A stretch of 64,000 bases of DNA, from NCBI GenBank assembly GCA_937958045.1, contig CALFXL010000030.1, positions 110,851 to 174,850 of the forward strand, in the 5' to 3' direction. Of the stretch, positions 10,706-21,500 are shown in pieces. How positions within the stretch are numbered: the first letter of the stretch is position 1; every line of letters begins with the position of its first letter. The notes beneath the pieces were generated by a model. The model was not told where the DNA came from. It was given only the letters and a program-made list of their open reading frames with translations, and did no database searches. Origin of the DNA: an uncultured Opitutaceae bacterium (GTDB taxonomy: Bacteria > Verrucomicrobiota > Verrucomicrobiia > Opitutales > Opitutaceae). A program made the translations under genes and the position numbers.

Positions 10706-11794
10706 TTACGAAGCGAGCTTCGGCGTTTCGGCGAGGGCGGCGTCGAGCGACGCGAGGAGGGCCTTGATGGTGTCGACGGTTTCGTCGCCCATGTTGGAGA
10801 TGCGGAAGGTTTTCCCTTTCAGCTTTCCGTAGCCGCCATCGATCACGAGCTGATGCTTCGATTTGAGGATCTTGTTCAGCGCAGGCAGATCGATGTTGAG
10901 GTTGTTTTGGAAGCAATTGAGGCCGATCGAGCCGTACTTTTCTTCGGGGAAAAGTTTGAAGCCTTTGCTGAAGCCCCATTCGCGCACCATCTTGTTGAGA
11001 GCGGCGTGGCGGGCGAAACGGTTTTCGAGGCCTTCGGCTTTGATGTCTTCGAGCTTCGACTTGAGCGCGTAAATGAGCGGGATGACCGGTGTGCTCGGAG
11101 TCATGCCGTTTTCGTGGTTCTTCTGGAATTCCACGAAATCGACGTAGTAGCCGCGGTCGCTTTGGGTGGCGGCGCGATCGAGCGCGCGTTTCGAAACGGA
11201 GATGAGCGAGAGGCCGGGCGGCAGCGCGAGGGCTTTCTGCGAACCGGTGATGAGCACGTCGATGCCGAGCTCGTCTTTCTTGATCGGCACGGCGCTGAAC
11301 GAGCTCACGGTGTCCACGATCGAGATGACGTCGGGGAATTCGCGAAGCACGGCGGCGAGAGCGGGCAAGTCGCTCATGGTACCGGTCGAGGTCTCGTTGT
11401 GGATGATGGTAACGGCGTCGTATTGGCCGGTGGAAAGTTCTTTGCGGAGGGCGTCAGGATCGACGGGTTTGCCCCAGTCGGTCTTTAGCGCGCCGGCTTG
11501 TTTACCGCAGCGCTGGGAGACGTCGTACCATTTATCCGAGAAGGCGCCGTTCATGCAGTTGAGCACCTTTTTCTTCACCACATTGCGGATGGCGCCTTCC
11601 ATGGAGCCCCACGCGCTGTTGGTGGCGATGTACACGGGATCCTTCGTGTAGGCCAGAGCCTGAAGGTCCGGCTGAATGGATTGGTACAGGGCCACGAAAT
11701 CGGTGCTGCGATGACCGATCATGGGCTGGGCCATGGCGCGCAGCGTTTTTTCCGAAACGGCGATGGGGCCGGGGATGAAGAGTTTGTAGCTCAT
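10706..11794 (-). CDS. Class V aminotransferase (serine-pyruvate / alanine-glyoxylate type)
   Basis: This 362-residue PLP enzyme of fold type I belongs to the class V group that includes alanine-glyoxylate and serine-pyruvate transaminases. The N-terminus FIPGPIAVSEKTLRAMAQP and GHRSTDF are family hallmarks. The PLP-ring aspartate is Asp161 in DTVSS, and the Schiff-base lysine is Lys187 in GSQKALALPPG. In related bacteria such enzymes often serve serine synthesis next to a phosphoglycerate dehydrogenase. No serA is seen here, so the substrate is not settled. It ends at a strong terminator. Its upstream spacer holds an AAGAACGAAG-type word repeat (about 11803-11833). Confidence 0.9.
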   Translation of the reverse strand: MSYKLFIPGPIAVSEKTLRAMAQPMIGHRSTDFVALYQSIQPDLQALAYTKDPVYIATNSAWGSMEGAIRNVVKKKVLNCMNGAFSDKWYDVSQRCGKQAGALKTDWGKPVDPDALRKELSTGQYDAVTIIHNETSTGTMSDLPALAAVLREFPDVISIVDTVSSFSAVPIKKDELGIDVLITGSQKALALPPGLSLISVSKRALDRAATQSDRGYYVDFVEFQKNHENGMTPSTPVIPLIYALKSKLEDIKAEGLENRFARHAALNKMVREWGFSKGFKLFPEEKYGSIGLNCFQNNLNIDLPALNKILKSKHQLVIDGGYGKLKGKTFRISNMGDETVDTIKALLASLDAALAETPKLAS

Positions 11795-11879
11795 GGGAAA
11801 GTGTGAATCGTGAAGAACGAAGAAAGAAGAGGGAAGGGGGAAGCTGCTGGCGCGACGCGCTTAGTAGAGCGAGGACGGA

Positions 11880-12245
11880 TTACTTGTGAGAAAGTTTGAT
11901 GACCTTCTTGTTGCCCTCGCCGAGCACGACGACGCGCGGCTGCCAGTCGGCGGCTTCTTTCTCGTCGACGACGGCGAACGACATGATGGTGACGATGTCG
12001 CCGGGTTTGCCGAGGCGGGCGGTCGCGCCGTTGAGCGAGATGATGCGCGAACCGGCGGGGGCAGGGATGGCGTAGGTTTCGAAGCGTTCGCCGTTGGCTG
12101 TATTGCCAACCAGGATACGTTCATACTGACGCATTCCCGCCATGGCCATGAGTTCGGAGTCGATGGCCATGCTGCCTTCGTAATTAAGGCTGCAATCGGT
12201 GACCTCGGCGCGGTGGATTTTCGACTTGAGTAGATTGAGTTGCAT
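11880..12245 (-). CDS. panD: Aspartate 1-decarboxylase
   Basis: PanD is a pyruvoyl enzyme that decarboxylates L-aspartate to beta-alanine for pantothenate and CoA. The 121-residue proenzyme keeps the self-cleavage site YEGS, with cleavage between Gly24 and Ser25, where Ser25 becomes the pyruvoyl group. Lys9 and Tyr22 are also in place, and the NGATARLGKPGD segment is typical. The start ATG gives MQLNLLKSKIHRA, as in known family members. It is divergent from lpxK, and the 86-base gap must hold both promoters. No other pan gene is in the window. Confidence 0.97.
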   Translation of the reverse strand: MQLNLLKSKIHRAEVTDCSLNYEGSMAIDSELMAMAGMRQYERILVGNTANGERFETYAIPAPAGSRIISLNGATARLGKPGDIVTIMSFAVVDEKEAADWQPRVVVLGEGNKKVIKLSHK

Positions 12246-12331
12246 GGCGCGACCTGCGTCGTGATAGAGAACGACAAGCGAAGCGCCGCGCGGCCTTTTG
12301 CGTCAATCTCCAATCCCGCATCACCACCTGC

Positions 12332-13531
12332 ATGTCGTCCTGGCTCAAGACCAAGCTCAACCGCTTCGAGCAATTCTCGATCGATGTGATCTATGGTCGT
12401 GCGGAGGGTGTTCGTGCGATGCTGTTTGCGGGTGTGCTGCAGGCGTTTTCGTACCTGTTCAGCGGGATCGCGCAGGCGCGTTTCTGGCTTTATCGGAACC
12501 GGATTTTGCACGATCAGCCGCTCGGCTGCCTCGTCGTAGTAGTCGGAAATTTGACTGTAGGCGGCACGGGGAAGACGCCGGTCGTGGAGAAATTTGCGCG
12601 GTCGTTGCAGGAGCGCGGAAGAAAAGTCGCAATCCTCAGTCGCGGCTACAAAAGCAAGTCCGCGCCTTTTTGGAGAAAATGGATCAACTGGATCACGCAC
12701 GCGTCCGAACCGCCGCCCCGCGTGGTGAGCGATGGCACGTCGGTGTTGCTCGATTCCGAGCTCGCGGGTGACGAGCCGTTCATGCTCGCGCGCAATCTCC
12801 CGGGTGTGGTCGTGCTGGTGGACAAGAACCGCGTGAAGGCCGGCATGTACGCGATCCGCAAGTTTGGCTGCGACACGCTGATTCTCGACGACGGTTTTCA
12901 GTACCTGCCGCTCAAGGGCCGGCTGAATCTCCTGCTCGTCGATAAAACGAATCCCTTCGGAAACGGCCACCTGCTTCCGCGCGGCATCCTGCGCGAGCCG
13001 ATCAAACATCTGAAGCGCGCGAGCTACGTTTTCCTCACGAAGTCGAACGGCCAGCGCGACACGGAGCTCGAGGAACTCATCCAAGAGCATAACCCTGGCG
13101 TGGACATCATCGAGTGCACGCACCATCCAAAATACCTGCAGCGATTTGGCTCCGACGAACGCGAGCCTCTCGAGTTTTTGAAGGGAAAAAACGTGGGCGC
13201 GTTCAGTGGCATCGCGACGCCGGAGAGCTTCGAGAAGTTTCTAAAAGACCTCGGTGCAAAACTCGTCTTCACGCGGCGCTATCTGGACCACTACCGCTTC
13301 ACGAATGAAGACTACGTTTCGATTTTCAGCGAAGGCCTGGGCAAGCGCGTGGATTTCATCGTGACGACCGAGAAAGATTCGGTGCGCCTGCCGCATGATC
13401 TGCCTTGTCCGGTGCCGCTCTACTACTTGCGGCTCGAAATCGAGATCATCCGCGGCGCGGCGGACTTTCAGGAAGCGGTGGGGCGGATTTGTTTTCCTGA
13501 ATCAGGACCGGCGGAACGAGCGGCCGTGTGA
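12332..13531 (+). CDS. lpxK: Tetraacyldisaccharide 4'-kinase
   Basis: LpxK phosphorylates the 4' position of the lipid A disaccharide at the inner membrane, so the organism makes lipopolysaccharide. The 399-residue protein has a hydrophobic N-terminal anchor (about residues 28-55). The P-loop region GNLTVGGTGKT covers residues 72-82, and the family motif DDGFQ lies near residue 190. The length is at the long end for the family (about 330-380), mainly through a hydrophilic C-terminal extension. It is a single gene in this window. No lpxA-D or kdtA neighbour is present. Confidence 0.95.
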   Translation: MSSWLKTKLNRFEQFSIDVIYGRAEGVRAMLFAGVLQAFSYLFSGIAQARFWLYRNRILHDQPLGCLVVVVGNLTVGGTGKTPVVEKFARSLQERGRKVAILSRGYKSKSAPFWRKWINWITHASEPPPRVVSDGTSVLLDSELAGDEPFMLARNLPGVVVLVDKNRVKAGMYAIRKFGCDTLILDDGFQYLPLKGRLNLLLVDKTNPFGNGHLLPRGILREPIKHLKRASYVFLTKSNGQRDTELEELIQEHNPGVDIIECTHHPKYLQRFGSDEREPLEFLKGKNVGAFSGIATPESFEKFLKDLGAKLVFTRRYLDHYRFTNEDYVSIFSEGLGKRVDFIVTTEKDSVRLPHDLPCPVPLYYLRLEIEIIRGAADFQEAVGRICFPESGPAERAAV

Positions 13532-13607
13532 TCTGCAATGCGCGTTTGTCATGCTTTCCCACTTGCCGCGCAGGCGATGCGCTCGGTTAGCTTTGGACTT
13601 TTCCCTT

Positions 13608-14750
13608 ATGATCATCGACTCGCGTTTCAACGATCTCGCTGCCGGACTCGTTAACTTCTCCACCCAACTTAAAAGAGGGGAGCGCGTGCTGATCGACGCG
13701 TTCGACATTCCTGACGCGATGGTCATCGCGCTCATCCGGGCGACGCGCAAAGTCGGCGCACATCCGTACGTGAACATCCACCGCGCCCGCGTGACCCGCG
13801 AGATGATGCTCGGCGCGGAAGAAGCGCAATTTGCTCCGCACGCGGAGGTCGAACTCGCGCGTATGCAAAAAATGGATGCGTACATCGCCCTGCGCGGATC
13901 GGATAATATTTTCGAGGCATCCGACGTGCCGCCCGAGCGTGTGCAGCTCGTGAGCAAACTCATGAAGCCGGTGCTCGATCACCGCGTCGGCAAAACGAAA
14001 TGGGTGGTGCTGCGCTGGCCCACGCCATCGATGGCGCAACAAGCGGGCATGAGCACGGAAGCGTTTGAGGATTTTTATTTCCGCGTCTGTACGCTCGACT
14101 ACTCGCGCATGATCCCGGGCATGGAGGCGCTCAAAGAGCTCATGATCGCCACCGACCGCGTGCATATCAAAGGTCCCGGCACCGATCTGCGTTTCTCGAT
14201 CAAAGGCATCGGCGCTCAGCCTTGTGGTGGCCTGCGCAACATCCCGGACGGCGAGGTGTTTTCCTGCCCGGTGAAGGACTCCGTCGAAGGCTACGTGCAA
14301 TATAATGCGCCGACGGTTTATCTCGGCCAGTCGTTCGACAATATCCGCCTTGGTTTTAAAAAAGGAAAGATTGTCGAAGCGACCTCGAATAATACAAAAC
14401 GCCTCAACGAGATTCTCGATAGCGATCCGGGCGCGCGCTACATTGGCGAATTCGCGCTCGGTTTTAATCCGCACATCACTTCGCCGATGCGCGATATTCT
14501 TTTCGACGAAAAGATCGCGGGTTCTTTCCACTTCACCCCGGGCCAGGCTTACGAAGGGGTGGGCAACGGCAACAAATCGCAGGTCCACTGGGACATGGTT
14601 TGTATCCAACGCCCCGAATACGGCGGTGGCGAAATCTGGTTTGACGACAAACTTATCCGCAAAGACGGTCTCTTCGTGCCGAAATCGCTGCAGAAACTGA
14701 ATCCGGAATACCTGCTCGGAAAAAGCGGGACCAAAAAGAAGGCGCAGTAA
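13608..14750 (+). CDS. Aminopeptidase, peptidase family M29
   Basis: Family M29 enzymes are dinuclear metallo-aminopeptidases, such as thermophilic aminopeptidase T. The 380-residue product shows the characteristic ERVLIDAFDIPDAMVIALIRATR N-terminal region (shortened here to its fold hallmark). It also has the glutamate in GEFALGFNPHI, the HFTPGQAYEG block, and the histidine and aspartate ligands in QVHWDM. I start at the ATG at 13608 (MIIDSRFND). The longer open frame overlaps lpxK and is unlikely. A strong terminator follows. No signal peptide is seen, so it is probably cytoplasmic peptide turnover. Confidence 0.9.
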   Translation: MIIDSRFNDLAAGLVNFSTQLKRGERVLIDAFDIPDAMVIALIRATRKVGAHPYVNIHRARVTREMMLGAEEAQFAPHAEVELARMQKMDAYIALRGSDNIFEASDVPPERVQLVSKLMKPVLDHRVGKTKWVVLRWPTPSMAQQAGMSTEAFEDFYFRVCTLDYSRMIPGMEALKELMIATDRVHIKGPGTDLRFSIKGIGAQPCGGLRNIPDGEVFSCPVKDSVEGYVQYNAPTVYLGQSFDNIRLGFKKGKIVEATSNNTKRLNEILDSDPGARYIGEFALGFNPHITSPMRDILFDEKIAGSFHFTPGQAYEGVGNGNKSQVHWDMVCIQRPEYGGGEIWFDDKLIRKDGLFVPKSLQKLNPEYLLGKSGTKKKAQ

Positions 14751-14783
14751 GCGGACGCTCGCGGCGAGTAGCTATATTCGACA

Positions 14784-14811
14784 AAAAGGGACGGCCCAAG
14801 CCGTCCCTTTT
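14784..14811. terminator. Bidirectional rho-independent terminator
   Basis: A perfect 12-bp stem (14784-14795 with 14800-14811) has a 4-base loop. The outer A and T runs make it usable from both strands. It separates the convergent M29 aminopeptidase gene and the small secreted-protein gene. Confidence 0.85.
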
Positions 14812-14843
14812 GATTTATATAAAGGCGAGAGTTGGAATTGGTT

Positions 14844-15296
14844 TCACCAGGAAATACCGCCCCACATGGGATTGGTGTAGCCGTCGCAGGTGGCGCTGCC
14901 GGCTACATATATATTCGACGGAAGGGGGACGTTGTATTGGAAACCCGCAATCGGAGATCCGTTAAGATTTAGTATCCACGTGTAGAGCGTTTCGGCGACC
15001 CACACCCCGTCGATTTTTCGAATGTTGTGCGCTTCCAGGTAAACACCCGCTTCTCCGTAGCCAATGCTGTAATCATAGAGATTGATATTGCCGAAGGTTA
15101 AATACGCCGAGGCTTCGTAATCCCAGCCGACCACCACACTAGCATTTAGGGTAATGTTATAGGTAGTGCCTCCAAGCGTATCGAGATTGAGGTACTGCGG
15201 CGAAGTGATGGAGAAACCTCCCGCGATGGCCGCCGACATCGAGGCGGTAAAGAACGAGACGAGTGCGAGTGAACGACGAACGAGGCGTGTAATCAT
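14844..15296 (-). CDS. Hypothetical secreted protein, 150 residues
   Basis: I do not recognise the family. The N-terminus MITRLVRRSLALVSFFTAS is a clear signal peptide, probably cut after ISAAIAG-like residues near position 26. The mature part is rich in Gly, Ser, Thr, Asn, Tyr and Trp, with alternating polar and hydrophobic residues that suggest an all-beta secreted or surface protein. It has a single cysteine (in SATCDGYTNP), so no internal disulfide is possible. It sits alone between a bidirectional terminator and a 284-base spacer ahead of the macroglobulin gene. Base composition is lower in GC than its neighbours, which hints at recent acquisition or relaxed selection. Confidence 0.75.
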   Translation of the reverse strand: MITRLVRRSLALVSFFTASMSAAIAGGFSITSPQYLNLDTLGGTTYNITLNASVVVGWDYEASAYLTFGNINLYDYSIGYGEAGVYLEAHNIRKIDGVWVAETLYTWILNLNGSPIAGFQYNVPLPSNIYVAGSATCDGYTNPMWGGISW

Positions 15297-15580
15297 GATG
15301 ATGGGGTAGGGTTGAGGTTAACGTTTAGCTTCGGAACCGCTGCGAAAGGCCTCCGTAAGTCTCTCGCCGTGGTTTTGAAGTGCGCGCAACCTGCGGGCGA
15401 TCGCGTTACCTGCAACCGGAGGAAAAATCGTACAGTTTGGCGGTCCTCGCGTGCCGGGAAATTCGTTCCGATCTCAGTCCGCGATTAAGACTCTTTTGGC
15501 TGCATCGTTGAAACATTGCCCGCGCTATCGCGGTCGCTAGGGTCTCATCTGGCAGGAGCCTCAACCCTCGATCATTCTCC

Positions 15581-18500
15581 ATGAAAGCACGCGTCCCGGT
15601 TTTTCTTTTCAGCTTTGTTGTCTGTACCGCGTCCCTGTTCGGCGGATCGCGCGAGGAGGCGTGGAAACGAGTGGACGAGGCCATCGCACAAAGCCTCCCG
15701 AAAACCGCGATTGAGCGCCTCGAGCCCATTATCGCCGCCGCGATCGACGAAAAAGCCTACGCCGAAGCGATCAAGGCTATCGGCCAAAAAATCGCGCTCG
15801 AAGGCCGGATTCAGGGCAACAAGGCCGAAGAAAAAATCACCCGGCTCACCGCTGAAATCGAGAAGGCGCCGGCGGCCATGAAGCCCGTCATGGAAGGGCT
15901 GCTCGCGCATACGTACTGGCAGTATTTTCAGCAAAACCGCTGGCGTTTTCTTCAGCGCACAAACGTCGCTTCCGATACCGATGCCCCGATCGATTCGTGG
16001 GATCTCGCGCGCATTCTTCGCGAGATCGATCGCCACTTCACGGCGTCGCTCGCCGACGAAAAAACGCTCCAAGCGACGCCGATCAGCGATTTCGATGCGC
16101 TGCTTTTGCCGGGCACGGCGCCCGATAGTTATCGCCCCACACTCTTCGACTTTCTCGCATACGAAGCACTCGAGTTCTACCAAGCCGGCGAGCACGGCTC
16201 GCGCATCGCGGAGAACGAATTCGAGATCGATGCGGAGTCGCCGATGTTCGGCACCGCGGACGAATTTCTCGCGTGGCAGCTTCCCCCAACCGACGAGTTT
16301 TCGCCGAAGCACAGAGCCATCGCGCTGTATCAAACGCTGCTGCGTTTTCATTCGCGCGACCAAGATCGCTCCGCGTTCCTCGATGCCGACCTCGCGCGAC
16401 TCGTTTACGGTCACAACGTGGCCACGGGCGAAACGCCAACCGATCGTTTCAAAGCCGCGCTCGAACGTTTCATCGACAAGAATAACCGCCACGAAGTCTC
16501 CGCCCAAGCTGCCGCGTTGCTGGCGGCACAACTCAACGAAGACGGCGACGCCGTAAAAGCCCACGCACTCGCCAAGCGCGCCGCGAAAAATTTCCCCGAA
16601 AGCTTCGGCGCGGCCCAATGTCTCAACCTGATCGCCCGCATCGAAGCGCCGTCCGCGCAGTTGAACACCGAGTCGGTCTGGAATGCACCGTGGCCGACGC
16701 TCGATGTGACGTATCGCAACGTCACCGAGGTGCATTTCCGTGCGGTCGCGATCGATTTCGAAGCCCACCTTACGAGCGGAGACATTTGGAACTTTCGGTC
16801 TCACCACGGCGACGTCGAAAAACTCCTCGCCGCGAAGCCTGCGCTCACCTGGTCGGCGAAGTTGCCGGCGACGACCGACTTCAAAGCGCGCACGGAAAAC
16901 CTCGCCGCACCGACGACGCTCGCTCCGGGATACTATGTCATCCTGGCCAGCCATGATCCCGGCTTCGCGAAAGACGGCAATCAGCTGAGCATCGTCTCTG
17001 TCTGGGTAAGCGATCTCGCGCTGGTGTTGCGCGAGCAGCAAAACCGAAGCGGGCTATCCGGCTTTGTTCTTCATGCGCGCACTGGCGAGCCCGTCGCTGG
17101 CGCCACCGTGAAAGTCTGGCAGCAAACGCGAAATAAAAAACTCTCGCCGTCGCGCTCGGTAACAACGGACGCCAACGGACAGTTTCATTTTGCCAGCGCG
17201 TCGGACGGGCAAGCTGTCCTCCTCGTGGAGCACAATGGTCAGGCGGTTTCCAACGAGCATCTCCTCTACCAGAGCAGGCGCACCGCTGCTGAAAAAAGCC
17301 AGTCGCAAACCGTCCTGTTCACTGACCGAGCGATTTATCGTCCTGGTCAGACGATTCATTACAAGGGCATCGCGATCCGTTATCATCACACGGCCGCCAA
17401 GTACGCCGCGTCCGCGGACCGCTCCGTCACCGTCGTTTTCAAAGATCCCAATGGTCAGGAGATCGCCCGCGCCACGCATCGGACCAACGATTACGGCTCG
17501 TTCCACGGTGTTTTCACCGCGCCGCGCGACCGGCTCATGGGCCGCATGAGCATTCATGCAGGTGACGGCGAAAACAATCGCGGCTACGCCTCCGTCACCG
17601 TCGAGGAATACAAACGCCCGAAGTTCCAAGTCGCTCTCGATGCGCCGGCCGAAGCGGCGAAACTCGGTGAAAATGTCACCGTGAAAGGCAAGGCGACGGC
17701 CTACACCGGGAGTCCGATCGGAGGCGCGACCGTGAAATGGCGCGTCGAACGGACCGTGCAGCTTCCGTATTGGTGCTGGTGGTTCCAGCCGCCCGCGCTC
17801 AAAGCCATCGCCCACGGTACGGCGACGACGGATGACGACGGTTCGTTCACGCTCACGTTTCCCGCCACGCCCGATGGTTCGGTGCCGGCGAAGAACGAGC
17901 CGGTATTCACATTTTCAATACATGCCGATGTCACTGACTCCACCGGAGAGACGCGTTCGAGCTCGCGAGATCTCCGCAGCGGTTACACCGCGCTGCAAGC
18001 GGTCGTTTCGGCGAATGATTGGCAGACATCGGACAAACCTGTGGAGATCGGCATTTCGACGACGTCGCTCGACGGCGATCCGCAATCCGCGAGAGGCACG
18101 CTCACCCTCCATGCGCTGAAGCAGCCGAAGAACGTGCAGCGCGCCGCGCTTGCCCCTCAGCATACCTGGTGGCGTCGGGGTGGCGGCGAGCCGGCAGTGG
18201 ATCCGACCAATCCCGATTCGTGGGAACTGGATGAACGCGTTGTTCGCGAAGCTTTCTCGACCGACGCCAAGTCCGGCGGAGCTGCTAAAATCCCCGTCAC
18301 GCTGAAACCCGGCATCTATCGCGCTTCGATCGAAACGAAAGACCGCTTCGGGAAAACCGTCACCGCGCGCCGTACGATCCAGGTCGTCGATCCTTCGGCG
18401 TCGCGCTACAGCGTGAAAATTCCCAATTACGTCGCCGCACCGACGTGGTCCCTTGAGCCCGGTGAAACCTTCACGGCCTTGTGGGGCACGGGCTACGATC

Positions 18501-21500
18501 AAGGCCGCGCCTTCGTGGAAATCGAATCCAACGGAAAGCTGTTGAAGAGTTATTGGACACCTGCCGACCGCACGCAGGCGTTGATCGAGTGGCCGGTCGA
18601 GGAATCGCTGCGCGGTGGTTTTACGGTGCGTGTGACGTCGATCCGTGAGAACCGCGCGTACGTTCACGAACGTGTCGTGAACGTTCCGTGGTCCAACAAA
18701 CAACTGACAGTGAAATGGGAGCGTTTTCGCTCGAAACTTCTCCCCGGCGAAAAGGAAACCTGGACCGCCATCATCACGGGACCCGACGCCCAACGCGCAT
18801 CCGCCGAAATGGTCGCCGCGCTCTACGACGCGTCGCTCGATCAATATCTCGCGCACAACTGGCGCCAGACCTTTGGCGTGTTCAGGCAGGAGTACAGTCG
18901 GAGCAACACGCGGTTTCAAAACTCGCTGCGCAGCTTCACGCCGGTGTCGTCGTGGGAGTATCCCCAGCAGTGGCACTTCGCGTGGAGCTACCGGGCATTT
19001 CCGCCAACGATCTTAGACGACAGAATTCCGAGCGATGAAACCATGACCATTCAGCCGTTTACGGTGAGTTCGCCGGTTCCTCGTGGAGGGCAGCTGGCCG
19101 CAGCGTCGGTGGCTGGCAGTCGTACGTTCGATAAGGCGGAGTTGGAGACTTTTGATTTTGTTCAATCCATTCCGCCGCCTCCTCCTCCCGCGCCCGACCT
19201 CTCCCAAGTCACCGCTCGCGCCAATCTCAACGAAACGGCATTCTTCTTCCCGCAGTTGCTGTCGGACGAAGACGGCGTCGTGAAGCTGGCGTTCACCATG
19301 CCCGAGGCGCTAACCGAGTGGAAATTCCTCGGCTTTGCGCACGACGCGCAACTCCGGTCGGGCTTCATCACGGACAAGGTCGTCACCGCGAAAGATCTGA
19401 TGGTGGAACCGAATCCGCCGCGTTTCCTGCGCGAGGGCGATACGCTCGAGTTCACGGTTAAAGTGACCAATCAGAGCGATCGACCGCAGCGCGGCACGAT
19501 TCGTCTCACGTTTGCCGATGCGGCCACGCAGGCCTCGGTCGATGCAGCGCTCGCGAACCAAACGCCCGACCTGTCTTTCGACGTGCCCGCGAAGCAGGCG
19601 CGCAGTTATTCGTGGCGCATCGCGGTGCCCGACAATCTCGGCGTACTCACGTACAAAGCCGTGGCCGCGTCGGAAAACCTCAGCGACGGCGAGGAAGGTT
19701 ATCTGCCTGTATTGAGTCGGCGGATACTGGTCACCGAATCGTTGCCGCTGCCGATCCGCGGAAAATCCACGAAGCAATTCTCGTTCGAAAAACTCCTCGC
19801 ATCGGGTTCGTCCGACACGCTGCGTCATCAATCGCTCTCGGTGCAGATGACTTCGCAGCCAGCGTGGTATGCCGTGATGGCGCTGCCGTACTTGATGGAG
19901 TTCCCGCATGAGTGCAGCGAACAGATCTTCAATCGTTTCTACGCGAATGCGCTCGCGCGTCACATCGCCGGGTCGGATCCGAAAATCCGTCGTGTTTTCG
20001 ATCTCTGGAAAAACACGCCCGCGCTCGATTCGCCCCTCGAAAAAAATCAGGACCTGAAATCCGTCCTCATCGAAGAAACGCCGTGGCTTCGTCAGGCGAA
20101 GTCCGAGGGCGAGGCGCGCCGCAATGTCGGCCTGCTCTTCGATGCGAATCGCCTCGACGACGAGTCGGCTCGCACGCTGCGTGTATTGGCCGAGCGCCAA
20201 GAGCACGACGGGCTTTGGGCATGGTTCCCGGGCGGGCGTTCGAGCGAGTACATCAGTCTCTACATCATGACTGGCTTCGGTCGCTTGCGTCATCTTGGCG
20301 TCGAGATCGATGCGGAGCCCGCGATCAAAGCGCTTGCCGCGATCGATGCCTGGATGAGCGAGCGTCACGCGCGCATTCCGAAAGACACCGATCCGGAAAA
20401 ATACGTCCCCAGTTATCTCGATGCGCTGTATCTCTACGGTCGCAGTTTCTTCCTGAAAGATCGGCCCGTCGCTGACGAACACCGTACGGCGGTCGACTTC
20501 TACCTCGCGCGTGCTCGCGAGCATTGGACGCTCATCGACAGTCGTCAAAGTCAGGGACATCTCGCGCTCGCGCTTCAACGTTTCGGCGACAACGCCACCG
20601 CGACTGCGATCACGAAGTCGCTCAAGGAACGCAGCGTTTCCAGCGAAGAACTCGGCATGTTCTGGCGCGACACCGAACTGAGCTGGTGGTGGTACCGCGC
20701 GCCGATCGAGACGCAGGCGCTCATGATCGAGGTCTTCGCCGAAGTGACCCAGGACTCGCAAGCGGTGGAGGACTGCCAAGTGTGGCTGTTGAAACAAAAA
20801 CAGACCCAAGCCTGGCGCACCACCAAAGCGACCGCAGACGCCGTTTACGGTCTGCTCCTGCGCGGCAACAATCTTCTCGCGAGCGATGCGCTTGTGGAGG
20901 TTTCGCTCGGCGGCGAAACGATCAACCCCGAGAACGTCGAAGCCGGAACGGGTTTTTATGAGAAACGTTTCTCCGGCGCCGAAATCAAACCGGCGATGGG
21001 CGGGATCACGGTGACCAAAACCGACGACGGCGTGAGCTGGGGCGCGGTTCATTGGCAGTATCTCGAAGACATCGCGAAGATCACGCCGCACACAGGCACG
21101 CCGCTCGCGCTGAAGAAGACGCTTTGGAAAAAAGAAAACTCATCCACGGGACCGGTGCTCAAACCGATCGCGGGTTCCCTCGCGGTTGGCGATGAACTCG
21201 TGGTTCGAATCGAACTGCGCGTTGATCGCGACATGGAGTTCGTTCACCTCAAAGATCAGCGCGGCAGCGGCACGGAACCGGTCAATGTGCTCAGCCGTTA
21301 TCGTTATCAGGACGGACTCGGTTACTACGAAAGCACGCGCGATACCGCGTCGCACTTCTTCATCGATTACCTGCCGAAGGGCACGTACGTGTTCGAGTAC
21401 TCGACTCGCGTGCAGCTTCGCGGGCGTTATCAAAGCGGCATCGCGGAAATCCAGTGCATGTACGCACCTGAGTTCAACAGCTACTCGGAGAGCATCACGC